From the NCBI GenBank assembly GCA_039822105.1, contig JBCBMW010000011.1, forward strand, positions 62,001 to 126,000: DNA of 64,000 nucleotides, given 5' to 3'. Source of the stretch: Parvularcula sp039822105 (GTDB lineage: Bacteria > Pseudomonadota > Alphaproteobacteria > Caulobacterales > Parvularculaceae). Made by a program: the position numbers and the translations under genes. Below the pieces are notes generated by a model. That model had not been told where the DNA came from. It saw nothing but the letters and a program-made list of their open reading frames with translations, and did not search any database. This document shows positions 45,248-53,517 of the stretch, piece by piece; position 1 is the stretch's first letter; every line of letters starts with the position of its first letter.

Positions 45248-45841
45248 ATGGCGAGAAGTTACATGAGCTCCGCAGAGGCCCGTGACCGCGTGCTTGAGGA
45301 AGCCGAGCGTTTGTTTCGGACGCTCGGCTACGGCAAGACGACAATGGGCGACATCGCCGATGCATGCGGCTTCAGCGCTTCCAACGTCCATCGCCTTTTC
45401 AAGACGAAATCCGCCGTCAACGAAGCAATTGCTGCGCGCTTGATCAGCCGCCTCGAAGGATCAGCCGTTCACGCGGTGGAGCAGGGGAGCACGGCTGAGG
45501 AAAAACTCCGTCTTCTGCTGAAAACCCTCCACGATGAGACGCGCCGGTTGTGGCGCGACGACAACAACCTCTATGCGATGGTTACGGCCGGTGTTGAAGA
45601 GAACTGGCTGGCGATAAGGGCGTATAAGGCCAAGATTCGCTTTCTCATTGAGCAAATCGTTGATCAGTCAGCAAACGGTCCAATTTATGGTGACACCGCC
45701 GCGGCCTCCGCTGAGGTCATCTACCAAAGCGCCATGCGGCTGTTTCATCCCCTCATCGTCGTGGAGTTCGATGAGCAGGAACCTCAGCTCAAAGCGGAGA
45801 CCCTTATCGAATTTCTGGTTGGGCTTCTTGGCGAGCGATAG
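45248..45841 (+). CDS. TetR/AcrR-family regulator of the efflux operon
   Basis: 197 residues. Helix-turn-helix: TTMGDIADACGFSASNVHRLFKTKSAV (residues about 30-56). The remaining all-helical domain should bind the inducer. The start ATG 45248 has an AAGGAAAAGG-type site upstream. It is the last gene of the MFP-RND operon, 60 bp after the pump, so the natural target is the pair of ATGAG-N14-CTCAT operators at 40750-40881; this is inference from position. Confidence 0.9.
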   Translation: MARSYMSSAEARDRVLEEAERLFRTLGYGKTTMGDIADACGFSASNVHRLFKTKSAVNEAIAARLISRLEGSAVHAVEQGSTAEEKLRLLLKTLHDETRRLWRDDNNLYAMVTAGVEENWLAIRAYKAKIRFLIEQIVDQSANGPIYGDTAAASAEVIYQSAMRLFHPLIVVEFDEQEPQLKAETLIEFLVGLLGER

Positions 45842-45874
45842 CCTGCTGTTTGCTGGTGTCTGGATATGCTGCGC

Positions 45875-46495
45875 TTACTGTGTGGCCGCTCTGGAACCCG
45901 GACGGTCGCAGCCGAGACCTCTCAACACAAAACCGCCTAAGCTATCCGCATCAATGCGCACGCTCCTCGAGTTTCGTGACGACGGCTCGATAAACTGTTG
46001 CAATCCCACGAGGAGGACGTCCACTGCGTGGTCGACAGTCGAAACTTTGAACTCGCCAGCCTCCACGCCTTGCGAGACAATCTCCATCAGCACATCTCTG
46101 TGTGCGGCTCGTGCGGCGTTCGCGGCGTCCCAGTCTTCTTCGAACGCACACTGAAGGGTGTTACCCAGCCGACTGCCGGATTGCTCTGAATGAACTTGTT
46201 CCTTGGCGAGAACATCGATCCAGTCAGCGAGTTTTCGGGCAGGTTGGTGTTCGGCCTTGATCACTGATTTGAGTTCAGTGATCCGCCTCGAGACGATCAT
46301 ATCAACGACCTGATCGCTTAGCTCGCTCTTGGTACCGATGTGCTTATGCACCAGCGCAGAGCTGACACCGCAGGCTTTCGCGATATCGTTTATGGTCGTT
46401 TTCCGGTGTCCATAGACCGAGTAGAGCGCCAGTGCCTCATCTAAGATTCTTTGGCGCGTATCATTGGCGGAGAGATTGCAGTTTGCAGAGTCCAT
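45875..46495 (-). CDS. TetR-family transcriptional regulator
   Basis: 206 residues. Helix-turn-helix: TTINDIAKACGVSSALVHKHIGTKSEL (about residues 33-60), similar to the adjacent efflux regulator (TTMGDIADACGFSASNVHRLF), so the two may be paralogues. Convergent with it, 33 bp apart. Its own promoter region holds an inverted repeat. It could be a second efflux regulator; the target is unknown. Confidence 0.88.
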   Translation of the reverse strand: MDSANCNLSANDTRQRILDEALALYSVYGHRKTTINDIAKACGVSSALVHKHIGTKSELSDQVVDMIVSRRITELKSVIKAEHQPARKLADWIDVLAKEQVHSEQSGSRLGNTLQCAFEEDWDAANAARAAHRDVLMEIVSQGVEAGEFKVSTVDHAVDVLLVGLQQFIEPSSRNSRSVRIDADSLGGFVLRGLGCDRPGSRAATQ

Positions 46496-46515
46496 TCGGG
46501 CACCTCGTGCCCTTA

Positions 46516-46549
46516 GGCATAAGCTCAGTTATGAGAATTATCAATAACT
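46516..46549 (-). promoter_or_regulatory. Promoter and inverted repeat upstream of TetR gene
   Basis: On the minus strand TTGATA (46539-46544) and TATGCC (46516-46521) are 17 bases apart. The inverted repeat AGTTAT-N11-ATAACT (46527-46549) overlaps the -35 element and spacer. A further repeat ATGAT-AAGG-ATCAT lies at 46570-46583. Autoregulation is the simplest reading. Confidence 0.5.
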
Positions 46550-46612
46550 ATCACTTTTGATTTTTCATCATGATAAGGATCATAGCGGCCTTAGGCTGGT
46601 TGGCGTTGAGTG

Positions 46613-46969
46613 CTACATCAGGACGGCCGCTAAGTATGCACCACCAAGAGCACCGGGGAGCAGGATCAGCAATTCAGAGCTGCTGTTGTTGAACTCATAA
46701 CGAGAGTGAGACCGGAAGAGGGCGTGCAACACAACGTGGATGATCGCAAATGCCGCCAAGCCGATGCGGGTTGGGTTATCGGGTTCACCCACACTTCCCC
46801 AAAGCAGTAGAGCAAAAAGCGGGATGTGTGCCCAGATGAAAGACTGCTCGGCCGTTCGTTCAGGCATCAAACTGAACGGCGGCAAGACGCGCCACTCGTG
46901 CCGTTTCACGGCATCCAACTCATGGGTGAAGAATGCACCGACGAGCGAGAAATACAGCAAGTCCACCAT
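46613..46969 (-). CDS. Small multi-pass membrane protein (DUF6713-like)
   Basis: 118 residues from ATG 46969, which has GAAGGAG eleven bases upstream; ATG at 46993 abuts the operator and has no ribosome binding site. FFTHELDAVKRHEWRVLPPFSLM resembles the DUF6713 pattern, and AHIPLFALLLWG and GLAAFAIIHVVLHALF are membrane segments, with a final one in ELLILLPGALGGAYLAAVL. The function is unknown. It is divergent from a TetR gene across two tandem palindromes, so it is the likely regulated target. Confidence 0.6.
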   Translation of the reverse strand: MVDLLYFSLVGAFFTHELDAVKRHEWRVLPPFSLMPERTAEQSFIWAHIPLFALLLWGSVGEPDNPTRIGLAAFAIIHVVLHALFRSHSRYEFNNSSSELLILLPGALGGAYLAAVLM

Positions 46970-46993
46970 GCTTGTTCGCACTCCTTCGCTCAT

Positions 46994-47035
46994 GTAGCGC
47001 TTGCTACGTGGTAATGGAATGTAGCGGCTGCTACA
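46994..47035. promoter_or_regulatory. Tandem palindromic operators between membrane protein and TetR genes
   Basis: Two inverted repeats with identical half-sites: GTAGC-GCTT-GCTAC (46994-47007) and TGTAGC-GGCT-GCTACA (47020-47035), centres 27 bp apart. They lie directly between the divergent genes, where a TetR dimer pair would repress both. No good -35/-10 pair could be placed for either gene. Confidence 0.75.
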
Positions 47036-47042
47036 AGATCAA

Positions 47043-47570
47043 ATGTCGGAAATCGCATCCGTTCGCGCTGATAAGCGCGCCGCTGTTCTCACGCCTATAT
47101 GCGCGCATCTCCTCAACGAGGGGTTGGACGCGGCGAATCTTCGTGCGCTTGCGAAGGCAGCGGGAACCAGCGACCGCATGTTGCTCTACTACTTTTCGAA
47201 CAAGGATGATCTCATCGGCACGGCATTGACGCGGCTTGCTGAACAGCTCTCTGCGCTCCTCGACGAACAGATCCATTGTGAACCTCAGCCTGAAGAGGTT
47301 TTGACGGAAACGGTCTGGACCGCTGTCTGTCACCCGGACTGTTGGCCCTTCATGGTGCTCTTCGTTGAGTTGGCGGTGCGAGCCCACCGTATCGGAGATC
47401 CATTTGCGTCACCTGCGCAGGCAATCGCCCATCACTTCCAAACGTGGTTGGCTGATCATCTCGCAATTGACGATCTCGAACGCCGCAGTGCTGCCGCTGA
47501 GCGGGTCCTGACGGTTGTTGACGGGCGCGTCCTTCTACGGCTTGTCCAAGCAACAGCTATAAAAAAGTGA
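47043..47570 (+). CDS. TetR-family transcriptional regulator
   Basis: 175 residues. Helix-turn-helix: ANLRALAKAAGTSDRMLLYYFSNKDDLIG (about residues 31-59), LYYF being the usual TetR hallmark. The leader before ATG 47043 is seven bases after the second palindrome, with no clear ribosome binding site. It is divergent from the small membrane protein gene and probably represses both through the tandem palindromes. The 3' end overlaps another inverted repeat (47567-47590). Confidence 0.88.
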   Translation: MSEIASVRADKRAAVLTPICAHLLNEGLDAANLRALAKAAGTSDRMLLYYFSNKDDLIGTALTRLAEQLSALLDEQIHCEPQPEEVLTETVWTAVCHPDCWPFMVLFVELAVRAHRIGDPFASPAQAIAHHFQTWLADHLAIDDLERRSAAAERVLTVVDGRVLLRLVQATAIKK

Positions 47571-47590
47571 GAAAAACACAAAAGTCTCAC
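47567..47590. promoter_or_regulatory. Inverted repeat GTGAG-N14-CTCAC resembling the efflux operators
   Basis: GTGAG (47567-47571) and CTCAC (47586-47590) are separated by 14 bases, matching the arm and spacing of the two ATGAG-N14-CTCAT sites at 40750-40881 (shared core TGAG-N14-CTCA). It covers the stop codon of the TetR gene. No intact gene lies just downstream. Confidence 0.5.
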
Positions 47591-47900
47591 AGCGCCAGGC
47601 GGTTTGTTGCCGAGACAGTCCGATGGTCGAGCGTCTCAGCCTTTCAACCTTTGTTGATCTCCTGGTCACGGAAAGTCGTCAGCGTTCATAGATCGATGAC
47701 AAGCTCATTCGTCATGCTCCGTGAGCAGCACGTTGCGATCTTTGTCCGCTGTTTTTCTTGTGAGAAGACTTTGTCGCGGGCGCCGGGTTCGTCTTCCGCA
47801 ACAACACCAACCGTGCGGGTGACCTCGATGCTCTAGCCGCCAGTCATAGGAACACGAATCCGGTGACGCTGGAGCGGACTTAGCAGTGTTTCCATTGTGG
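47591..47900. other. Gap without an intact gene; possible gene remnant
   Basis: About 310 bp between the TetR stop and the C45 gene. One stretch (about 47764-47880, plus strand) reads like protein (VAGAGFVFRNNTNRAGD) but starts right after a stop and has no start codon or known match, so it may be a decayed coding fragment. No RNA gene or strong hairpin seen. Confidence 0.3.
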
Positions 47901-48998
47901 CTAAGCGCTTGGCGTACCGCGTTCAAACTCGAGTTTGGCCCAAACACCTCGGTCGGCTTGTCCGCGGCACGCCAGGAACTCAAGCTCCGCTGGGTTCATA
48001 GCGACCACCGCATTGGTGGTAGCGCCAGAGTTGTCCTCCGCAAACCGATTGATGCTGAGGCGACCGTCAGAGCGATCCGAAAACATCGTGATCAGTCCGT
48101 CGAGAGTGTGCTGCTCAGACTGAGCAAGGAACCCCTGCATGCGATCAAAACGTGCATGGGTGCTTTCTGAAAGGTCTGTCTCCAGACGTTTGTTCTCATC
48201 AAACAGGCAGTGGTTGGAGCGCACCTGAGCACCCGTCTCTGTCGAGCGTTGATAAGCCGCCATCGGTGTCCGTTCCCATTCAACCGCTCGGTTCTTGTCA
48301 CCGATCCAGTAGGAGTGGCTGCCGGTGACGGGTGCGTTTTCGACCACAGCGCTGGCTTCTGCGAGGGATGCTTGTTTCAGAGCAAGATGAAGCACCGAGA
48401 GATAGGGGATCCCCACCCGTGCCCCTCTCGTTTTGAGGTTGGTTGTTCCCACCGTCACGCCGTGTTCGTTCATTCCCATCAGCGTTTGGCAGCCTGCGCA
48501 GGTCACGGTCCAAGTCTCTGGCCCATCATCCGGGAGCTGATGGAGCGCGATCACATACTTCATGTCCGGGCCGTTGAGGTCCCAGGTCTGGCCTTGCAGG
48601 CTGTGGCCATTGGCACTGATCGAGGGGGGAACGAGGGCGGAGGTGCACCCCTCGTCCTCTGCGTCTGGAACCTCGCCGGGGAGGGTGATGATGTCGCGAA
48701 TGTCCGTCATATTGGCGACCGTGTAGAGACGAATTGGGTCGACGCCCGCTCCGTCCGCTATCGCCAAATGCTCATGATACCCATCGCGGTCAAAAGCTTT
48801 CAGTTTCTCTAGGCACTGTTCTCCCACCTCGAACAGCCGGTCTGTGCCGTTGTGACCGCGCTCTCTGAGGTGCTCGTCCACGGCCGTGACCCGTTGCTTG
48901 ACAAAGTCCTGAATGAGGTCACGGCAAAGCTCCCCATACTGGTGGCCCATCTCCTCAGGCGAGCCCGACACTCTAAACTGCGGCAGGGTCATGGTCAT
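47901..48998 (-). CDS. C45 family autoproteolytic acyltransferase/hydrolase
   Basis: 365 residues from ATG 48998, with GAGGA eight bases upstream; ATG 49013 and 48992 are less well placed. The C45 family includes acyl-CoA:6-aminopenicillanate acyltransferase. The expected self-cleavage site is EGCTSAL, giving Cys118 as N-terminal nucleophile, and LQGQTWDL and GVTVGTTNLKTRG, SHSYWIGD and VRSNHCLFDE follow. The substrate is unknown; relatives cleave or make N-acyl amide bonds. No signal peptide is visible. Confidence 0.85.
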   Translation of the reverse strand: MTMTLPQFRVSGSPEEMGHQYGELCRDLIQDFVKQRVTAVDEHLRERGHNGTDRLFEVGEQCLEKLKAFDRDGYHEHLAIADGAGVDPIRLYTVANMTDIRDIITLPGEVPDAEDEGCTSALVPPSISANGHSLQGQTWDLNGPDMKYVIALHQLPDDGPETWTVTCAGCQTLMGMNEHGVTVGTTNLKTRGARVGIPYLSVLHLALKQASLAEASAVVENAPVTGSHSYWIGDKNRAVEWERTPMAAYQRSTETGAQVRSNHCLFDENKRLETDLSESTHARFDRMQGFLAQSEQHTLDGLITMFSDRSDGRLSINRFAEDNSGATTNAVVAMNPAELEFLACRGQADRGVWAKLEFERGTPSA

Positions 48999-49013
48999 AC
49001 TCTTTGTCCTCAT

Positions 49014-49395
49014 TACACGCGCGGGCGAGTTGATCGCTGGTCCGGCGGAACTCTGTTGTGATGGTCAGCGGCGGGACGGCGGAACTGCTGCCATTGCACA
49101 TGCTGTCGCAAAGCCCATAGCGCAAGCGAGCGCCAACATCCAATTTCGCCGGACGAGAAACTTGTGGCTCGCCGCGTTGCGTCGGGCGCCATAAAAAAGT
49201 GTTGCAGAACAATGGCTTGTTGTGTTGGCTGGCCGACTCCGGATGGCCGCGAAGGGCTCAGCCGGATCTGCCCGACCTGATTGCTAAGTCAGCAGCCCAA
49301 AGGTCGACCCGGCACCTTCTAAGGTCTAAAGCGGGGTCATGCTGGTAGGCTTCACCGCTTTTCCTCAGTGGTGGGATGAAAAAGGGATCTTAGAC
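49014..49395. other. Intergenic region upstream of the CocE-like gene
   Basis: About 380 bp between divergent genes. Short open frames on both strands lack ribosome binding sites and familiar motifs. I see no RNA gene and no strong inverted repeat. The in-frame ATG at 49339 is rejected because the signal peptide starts at 49396. Confidence 0.4.
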
Positions 49396-51180
49396 ATGCG
49401 AACCACGTCGACTTTACTGGCTATGATGTTCACCGGTGTTTTGGGCATGCAAGCAGCGGTAGCGAATGACTCTGCACACAAACCAATTGATGTTCTGCTG
49501 CAACAGACGGTGACTACCACCGACGGCACAGAGCTCGCAGCGACCGTTTGGAAACCCGATGCTGACGACAAGCGCTACACAGCAGTGTTGGTTGTGACGC
49601 CTTACGTTTCCGATGAGGCGCAGGCGCGGGGGCGTATCTATGTCGACCGCGGCTATGCGCTGGTTAGTCTCGATCGTCGTAGCCGCGGCGCATCAGACGG
49701 GCCGCATGAGGTGCTAACAGATGTCGGCCCCGATGCTTGCGCTGCCATCGCGTGGATTAAGCAGCAGCCATGGTCCGACGGACGGGTCGCCATGCGCGGC
49801 GGATCCTACCGAGGGATGTCCCAGTGGATGACGGCGCGGGCTTGCCCCGATGAGCTCGAAACCATCATGCCGACGGCATCCGTCTATCCCGGCCATAGCG
49901 ATTTCCCGCTGGGGCCCGGCTTGGTCAGCTACAAGTACACTGCCCGGTGGCTCAGTTTCGTCGCTGGCCCAACCCGGAACATCAATTTGTTCTCTGACGA
50001 AGCTTACTGGCAGGAACGTGCGTTGACTTCCTACCGTCAGCACCTGCCCTTCCATCAGTATGATGCCTTTGTCGGTTATCCGTCTCCGATATTTCAAAAA
50101 TGGGTGGAAACGTTATCTGAGCCAGCGCAATGGGATTCCTATACAATCCCGGCTGATGCCTATGCGGCGATGGATATGCCGATCCTGACGATCACGGGGC
50201 ATTACGACGGCGACCAGTTGGGGGCGCTGGGCTATTACCGGCAGCACCAGGCGAGCGCCCAACGGAAGCCCAAGCGGGATCACCATTTGGTATTAGGCCC
50301 CTGGGACCATGCCGGTACCCGCGTGCCGCGCCAGCGGCTGAGCGAAAGTGTAGAGTTCGGAGCAAACGCCGCCTTCGACATGGACCAGTTCAACCTCGAT
50401 TGGCTGGACTGGACGCTCGGTCGTGGACCCAAGCCTGAACTTCTTACGAAGGGCCGCGTGGTTTACTATGTCGGCGGCGCGAATGAATGGCGTTATGCGG
50501 ATGATCTTGACGCCGTCGCAGCCGAGACGCACTCTTTGTTTCTGTCCGCTGCCCCCGACGAAGCCGCGGACGTTTTTCGCTCCGGCCATCTCTTGGGCGA
50601 GCCCGTTTCGTCGGATGAACCGCACACGTTTATCAATGATCCTCTCGATACCAGTCCTGCTGACCTGACAGAAGAGAATTGGGGAACGCTGGCGAACGGC
50701 AACTTCCGCAAAGACTGGGCGGCGCATATGCCGGAGACGCTGGTCTTTCATTCCAGTCCGTTGCCCGATGAGCAGGTTATGGCTGGCCAGATGAAGCTCA
50801 CGCTTTATCTGGAGATGGACGCTCCTGACACAGACATCTTTGCGACGGTGGCAGCTGTTTTCCCAGACGGAGAGATCCTGCACCTTGGCGCCAGTGTGGT
50901 GCGAGCGCGGTTTCGAAACGGCCTAGAGCCAGAACTTGTCGAGCCTGGCGTGGTTGAGCCCTACGTGTTCGACACGTTTTTCTGGAACGCGTGGGCGTTG
51001 CCGGCGGGCGCTCGGATCAGGCTCACGGTCGGCCCGTTCAACGATCCTATGTATCAAAAGAACTACAACTCTGGCGGCAAGCTCGGTTTTGAAACAGCCG
51101 ATGACGCTCGCGTCGCCACCATCAAGCTGCATCACAACAGCGAGTACCCTAGCGTTCTTGAAATTCCGCTCGCGGAATAG
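49396..51180 (+). CDS. Secreted CocE/NonD family hydrolase (X-Pro dipeptidyl-peptidase S15-like)
   Basis: 594 residues from ATG 49396 with a signal peptide (cleavage near AVAN, about residue 23). An alpha/beta hydrolase core comes first: VSLDRRSRGASDG, the nucleophile elbow GGSYRGMSQW (Ser137), the acid in GHYDGDQLGALG and the His in LGPWDHAGTRVPR. The C-terminal jelly-roll domain (about 400-590) is typical of the family, which covers cocaine esterase, glutaryl-7-ACA acylase and peptidases. It is periplasmic or secreted; the substrate is not readable. It is divergent from the C45 gene and convergent with the FAH operon. Confidence 0.9.
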   Translation: MRTTSTLLAMMFTGVLGMQAAVANDSAHKPIDVLLQQTVTTTDGTELAATVWKPDADDKRYTAVLVVTPYVSDEAQARGRIYVDRGYALVSLDRRSRGASDGPHEVLTDVGPDACAAIAWIKQQPWSDGRVAMRGGSYRGMSQWMTARACPDELETIMPTASVYPGHSDFPLGPGLVSYKYTARWLSFVAGPTRNINLFSDEAYWQERALTSYRQHLPFHQYDAFVGYPSPIFQKWVETLSEPAQWDSYTIPADAYAAMDMPILTITGHYDGDQLGALGYYRQHQASAQRKPKRDHHLVLGPWDHAGTRVPRQRLSESVEFGANAAFDMDQFNLDWLDWTLGRGPKPELLTKGRVVYYVGGANEWRYADDLDAVAAETHSLFLSAAPDEAADVFRSGHLLGEPVSSDEPHTFINDPLDTSPADLTEENWGTLANGNFRKDWAAHMPETLVFHSSPLPDEQVMAGQMKLTLYLEMDAPDTDIFATVAAVFPDGEILHLGASVVRARFRNGLEPELVEPGVVEPYVFDTFFWNAWALPAGARIRLTVGPFNDPMYQKNYNSGGKLGFETADDARVATIKLHHNSEYPSVLEIPLAE

Positions 51181-51217
51181 TGAGATCGGCCTGGCATCCC
51201 ATACACGGACGATGTCA

Positions 51218-51619
51218 TCAGTATCCAGGAATTCTGTCACCGAGCAGGTATCTGGTGACCTCAACATAGTCCATCACCAGTGAAACGCTGATGACGGCCA
51301 TGAACCAGTAGAGATAGCGGCCCACCCAGGTCTCTTCGGCGAACGGCTTTCGCTGCGACCACAGATAAATCAGGAGCGGTGTCCACGCGATGATATGGCT
51401 GAGGCCTAAGAGCCGAACATAGCCGAGTGTACCATAGAGCGTCAGTATCATGATGATATTGGCGAGCCACGCCGTCGCCCCCCAATGGGCCCTGCGGTCG
51501 AGGAAGGCGAGGGGGAGCAGCAACCAGTTCGAGACATCGATGACGCGGGTCCACCAAAAGATCCATGCCGGACCCTGAGCAATCCGCTCGATCAGGTGCA
51601 TGTCCATCTCAAGGTTCAT
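51218..51619 (-). CDS. Small four-helix membrane protein
   Basis: 133 residues from ATG 51619, one base after the cyclase-family stop and with AGGAAG upstream inside that gene. About four hydrophobic segments: 14-36 (WIFWWTRVIDVSNWLLLPLAF), 46-65, 66-84 and 100-120. I do not recognise a family. Its coupling to the cyclase and FAH genes suggests a role in the same pathway, perhaps transport or anchoring. Confidence 0.65.
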   Translation of the reverse strand: MNLEMDMHLIERIAQGPAWIFWWTRVIDVSNWLLLPLAFLDRRAHWGATAWLANIIMILTLYGTLGYVRLLGLSHIIAWTPLLIYLWSQRKPFAEETWVGRYLYWFMAVISVSLVMDYVEVTRYLLGDRIPGY

Positions 51620-51620
51620 G

Positions 51621-52406
51621 TCAGGCTGCTTCCTCGTCAAAGAGGGCCACAACCCGTGCCGGGGCGGCGGATGCACCCACCAGTTTGAGGGGGAACACAC
51701 ACACCTTAAAGCCGTGGGAGGGGAGTGCGGCGAGATTGACGAGTTGCTCCATCTGCCAATAGGGCTTGCGCTGACCGAGCCGGTGGCCCTCCCAAAAGAG
51801 ATCGTCGCGCTTGTCTTTCTTCGACTGATCGATCTGATGGTGAAAGGGAATGTCCCAGCCCCATTGGTCGATGCCCATCACGGTGCATCCTTGATCAATC
51901 AGCCAGCTGGTGGCGTCAGCCCCCATTCCTGTGCCGCGCTTCCAGTACTCCTTGGTCCCCATATATTGATCTCGACCAGTCCGGATAAGGACGATGGACC
52001 CTTCGGTGACTGTCGCACCGGTCTTGCCAAGGTCCGATTGAAGATCCTCCGCGGTGATCACATCGCCTTCCTCTTTGGCCGTCATATCAATGACGACGCC
52101 AGGACCGATACACTTATCAAGGGGGATGTGCTCCACCGTGAGGGCGTCTGTTTCTTGGCCGGGCTCACCGCTCTTGGGGCCATAGTGCCAAGGCGCATCA
52201 ATATGCGTGGTGCTGTGAACGCCCATTTGAGTGATGGTATCATCCGCCCACCCGACAAAGTCCTTAGGCATCAGTTTGAACGGCAGGCCGAGTGCGCGAA
52301 CCAAGTAGCGGGCAATCCAATGGGGTTTATGCTTAATGCGTACACGCATGAAGCGAGGATCGTTTTTGTTGTACTGAATGGACTTGGAGAGATCGACGAC
52401 CTTCAT
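51621..52406 (-). CDS. Cyclase family protein (kynurenine formamidase-like)
   Basis: 261 residues. The metal-binding motif is HSTTHIDAPWHY, matching HxGTHxDxPxH of the cyclase family with Ser-Thr for Gly. Other conserved segments are VDLSKSIQ at the N-terminus, IPLDKCIGPGVVIDM and GIDQWGWDIP. Family members include kynurenine formamidase and isatin hydrolase. The ATG overlaps the FAH stop as ATGA, and the small membrane protein follows by one base, forming one operon. Confidence 0.87.
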   Translation of the reverse strand: MKVVDLSKSIQYNKNDPRFMRVRIKHKPHWIARYLVRALGLPFKLMPKDFVGWADDTITQMGVHSTTHIDAPWHYGPKSGEPGQETDALTVEHIPLDKCIGPGVVIDMTAKEEGDVITAEDLQSDLGKTGATVTEGSIVLIRTGRDQYMGTKEYWKRGTGMGADATSWLIDQGCTVMGIDQWGWDIPFHHQIDQSKKDKRDDLFWEGHRLGQRKPYWQMEQLVNLAALPSHGFKVCVFPLKLVGASAAPARVVALFDEEAA

Positions 52407-53386
52407 GGCTTTGTTTCCCGAGAGATGGTGTTTTCGACGCTGCCGACCCGATCGATGGTCAGGCGCAACCTATCGCCAGGCGCCAGCCAAGCGTTGTTCT
52501 CAATTCCGGCGCCGCCCGGCAACGTGCCGGAGCCGAAAAGCTCGCCTGGGAACAGCGGCTCACTCTTCGATGCGAACGCGATGGCCTCAGCCATCGAATG
52601 GTGCATGCCGCGGGAGGAACACCGGGCGACCACCTCGCCGTTGATGTCGACACGTGCATCGAGTTCGTTGATATACGGAAGGATTTCGTCTGAGGTTACG
52701 ACCACTTCGGATATTGACGAGGCGAAGTGCTTGGCCTTTTGCGGACCGAACCCGCTGTCCATCTCGTCTTTCTGGACGTCCCGTGCACTGAAATCATTGA
52801 GGACAACAAATCCGCCGATGGCAGCCTGGGCGTCTTCTGGCGAAGCGTTTTCAAGGGGGTGGGCGAGAACCGCGCCAAGCTCAAGCTCGTAGTCCAAAGC
52901 GTCGGTGTAGTCCGGCCACCTGATTTCGCTGCCGGAGCTGCGGATGTTGAGGTGGTTGCTGAGGTAGTAGATCGGCTGTTGGTACCAAAGCGGGTGTGGA
53001 CGGAACTTAGGAAACGGTTTGCCGGTCAGTTTCTCCGTAAGCTGCGTCAACGGATAGAGCTTCGGCAAAAAGCGCTTCGCATACCCGCGGCTTGCGGCGA
53101 CCACATGCTCTTCAAACAGCATGAAGTCGCGGAACGATGCGGGTGCGAAGGGAAGGGTTTCGGCGTGCGCGCTGGCGGTGTTGGGCTCTAATCCCTCAAT
53201 CGCCCGGCTTAGCCGCGACCATCCATCGGTACCGAGCGCCAGGACCGCGAGCATGTCATGGGCCAAGTCGCCGCCTTCGCCGCCGATAGCCGCGAGGTCC
53301 GGGATGCGCCCCAGTGAGACCCAGCCTAGAGGGCCTTCCGCTTGAACCTCATGGGTATCAGCCGATTGGATGCGGCGCAGTCTCAT
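52403..53386 (-). CDS. Fumarylacetoacetate hydrolase family protein
   Basis: 327 residues from ATG 53386; an in-frame ATG at 53443 would sit inside the divergent operator. FAH metal ligands are present: DYELELGAV, with FVVLNDFSARDVQKDEM, and GPQKAKHFASS. The family hydrolyses C-C bonds in acylpyruvates or decarboxylates 2-oxo acids, typically in aromatic or amino-acid catabolism. It is the first gene of the FAH-cyclase-membrane-protein operon and is divergent from a TetR gene. Confidence 0.87.
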   Translation of the reverse strand: MRLRRIQSADTHEVQAEGPLGWVSLGRIPDLAAIGGEGGDLAHDMLAVLALGTDGWSRLSRAIEGLEPNTASAHAETLPFAPASFRDFMLFEEHVVAASRGYAKRFLPKLYPLTQLTEKLTGKPFPKFRPHPLWYQQPIYYLSNHLNIRSSGSEIRWPDYTDALDYELELGAVLAHPLENASPEDAQAAIGGFVVLNDFSARDVQKDEMDSGFGPQKAKHFASSISEVVVTSDEILPYINELDARVDINGEVVARCSSRGMHHSMAEAIAFASKSEPLFPGELFGSGTLPGGAGIENNAWLAPGDRLRLTIDRVGSVENTISRETKP

Positions 53387-53434
53387 AAGCCCTTTCTGCG
53401 TCCTGGGACGAACGGGATGTTGAAAATGGAACGT

Positions 53435-53466
53435 TTGTTTCATATCATATCTGGAAAACGAAACAA
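53435..53466. promoter_or_regulatory. Inverted repeat between FAH operon and TetR gene
   Basis: TTGTTTC (53435-53441) and GAAACAA (53460-53466) form a perfect 7-bp inverted repeat with an 18-base spacer, in the AT-rich segment between divergent genes. It is the best candidate binding site for the adjacent TetR. The wide spacing is unusual for a single TetR dimer. Confidence 0.5.
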
Positions 53467-53517
53467 CTGTATCGTTTCTCGGCGCTGAGGCTGCCGACGG
53501 CGGTTGGTGAAGAGGTC

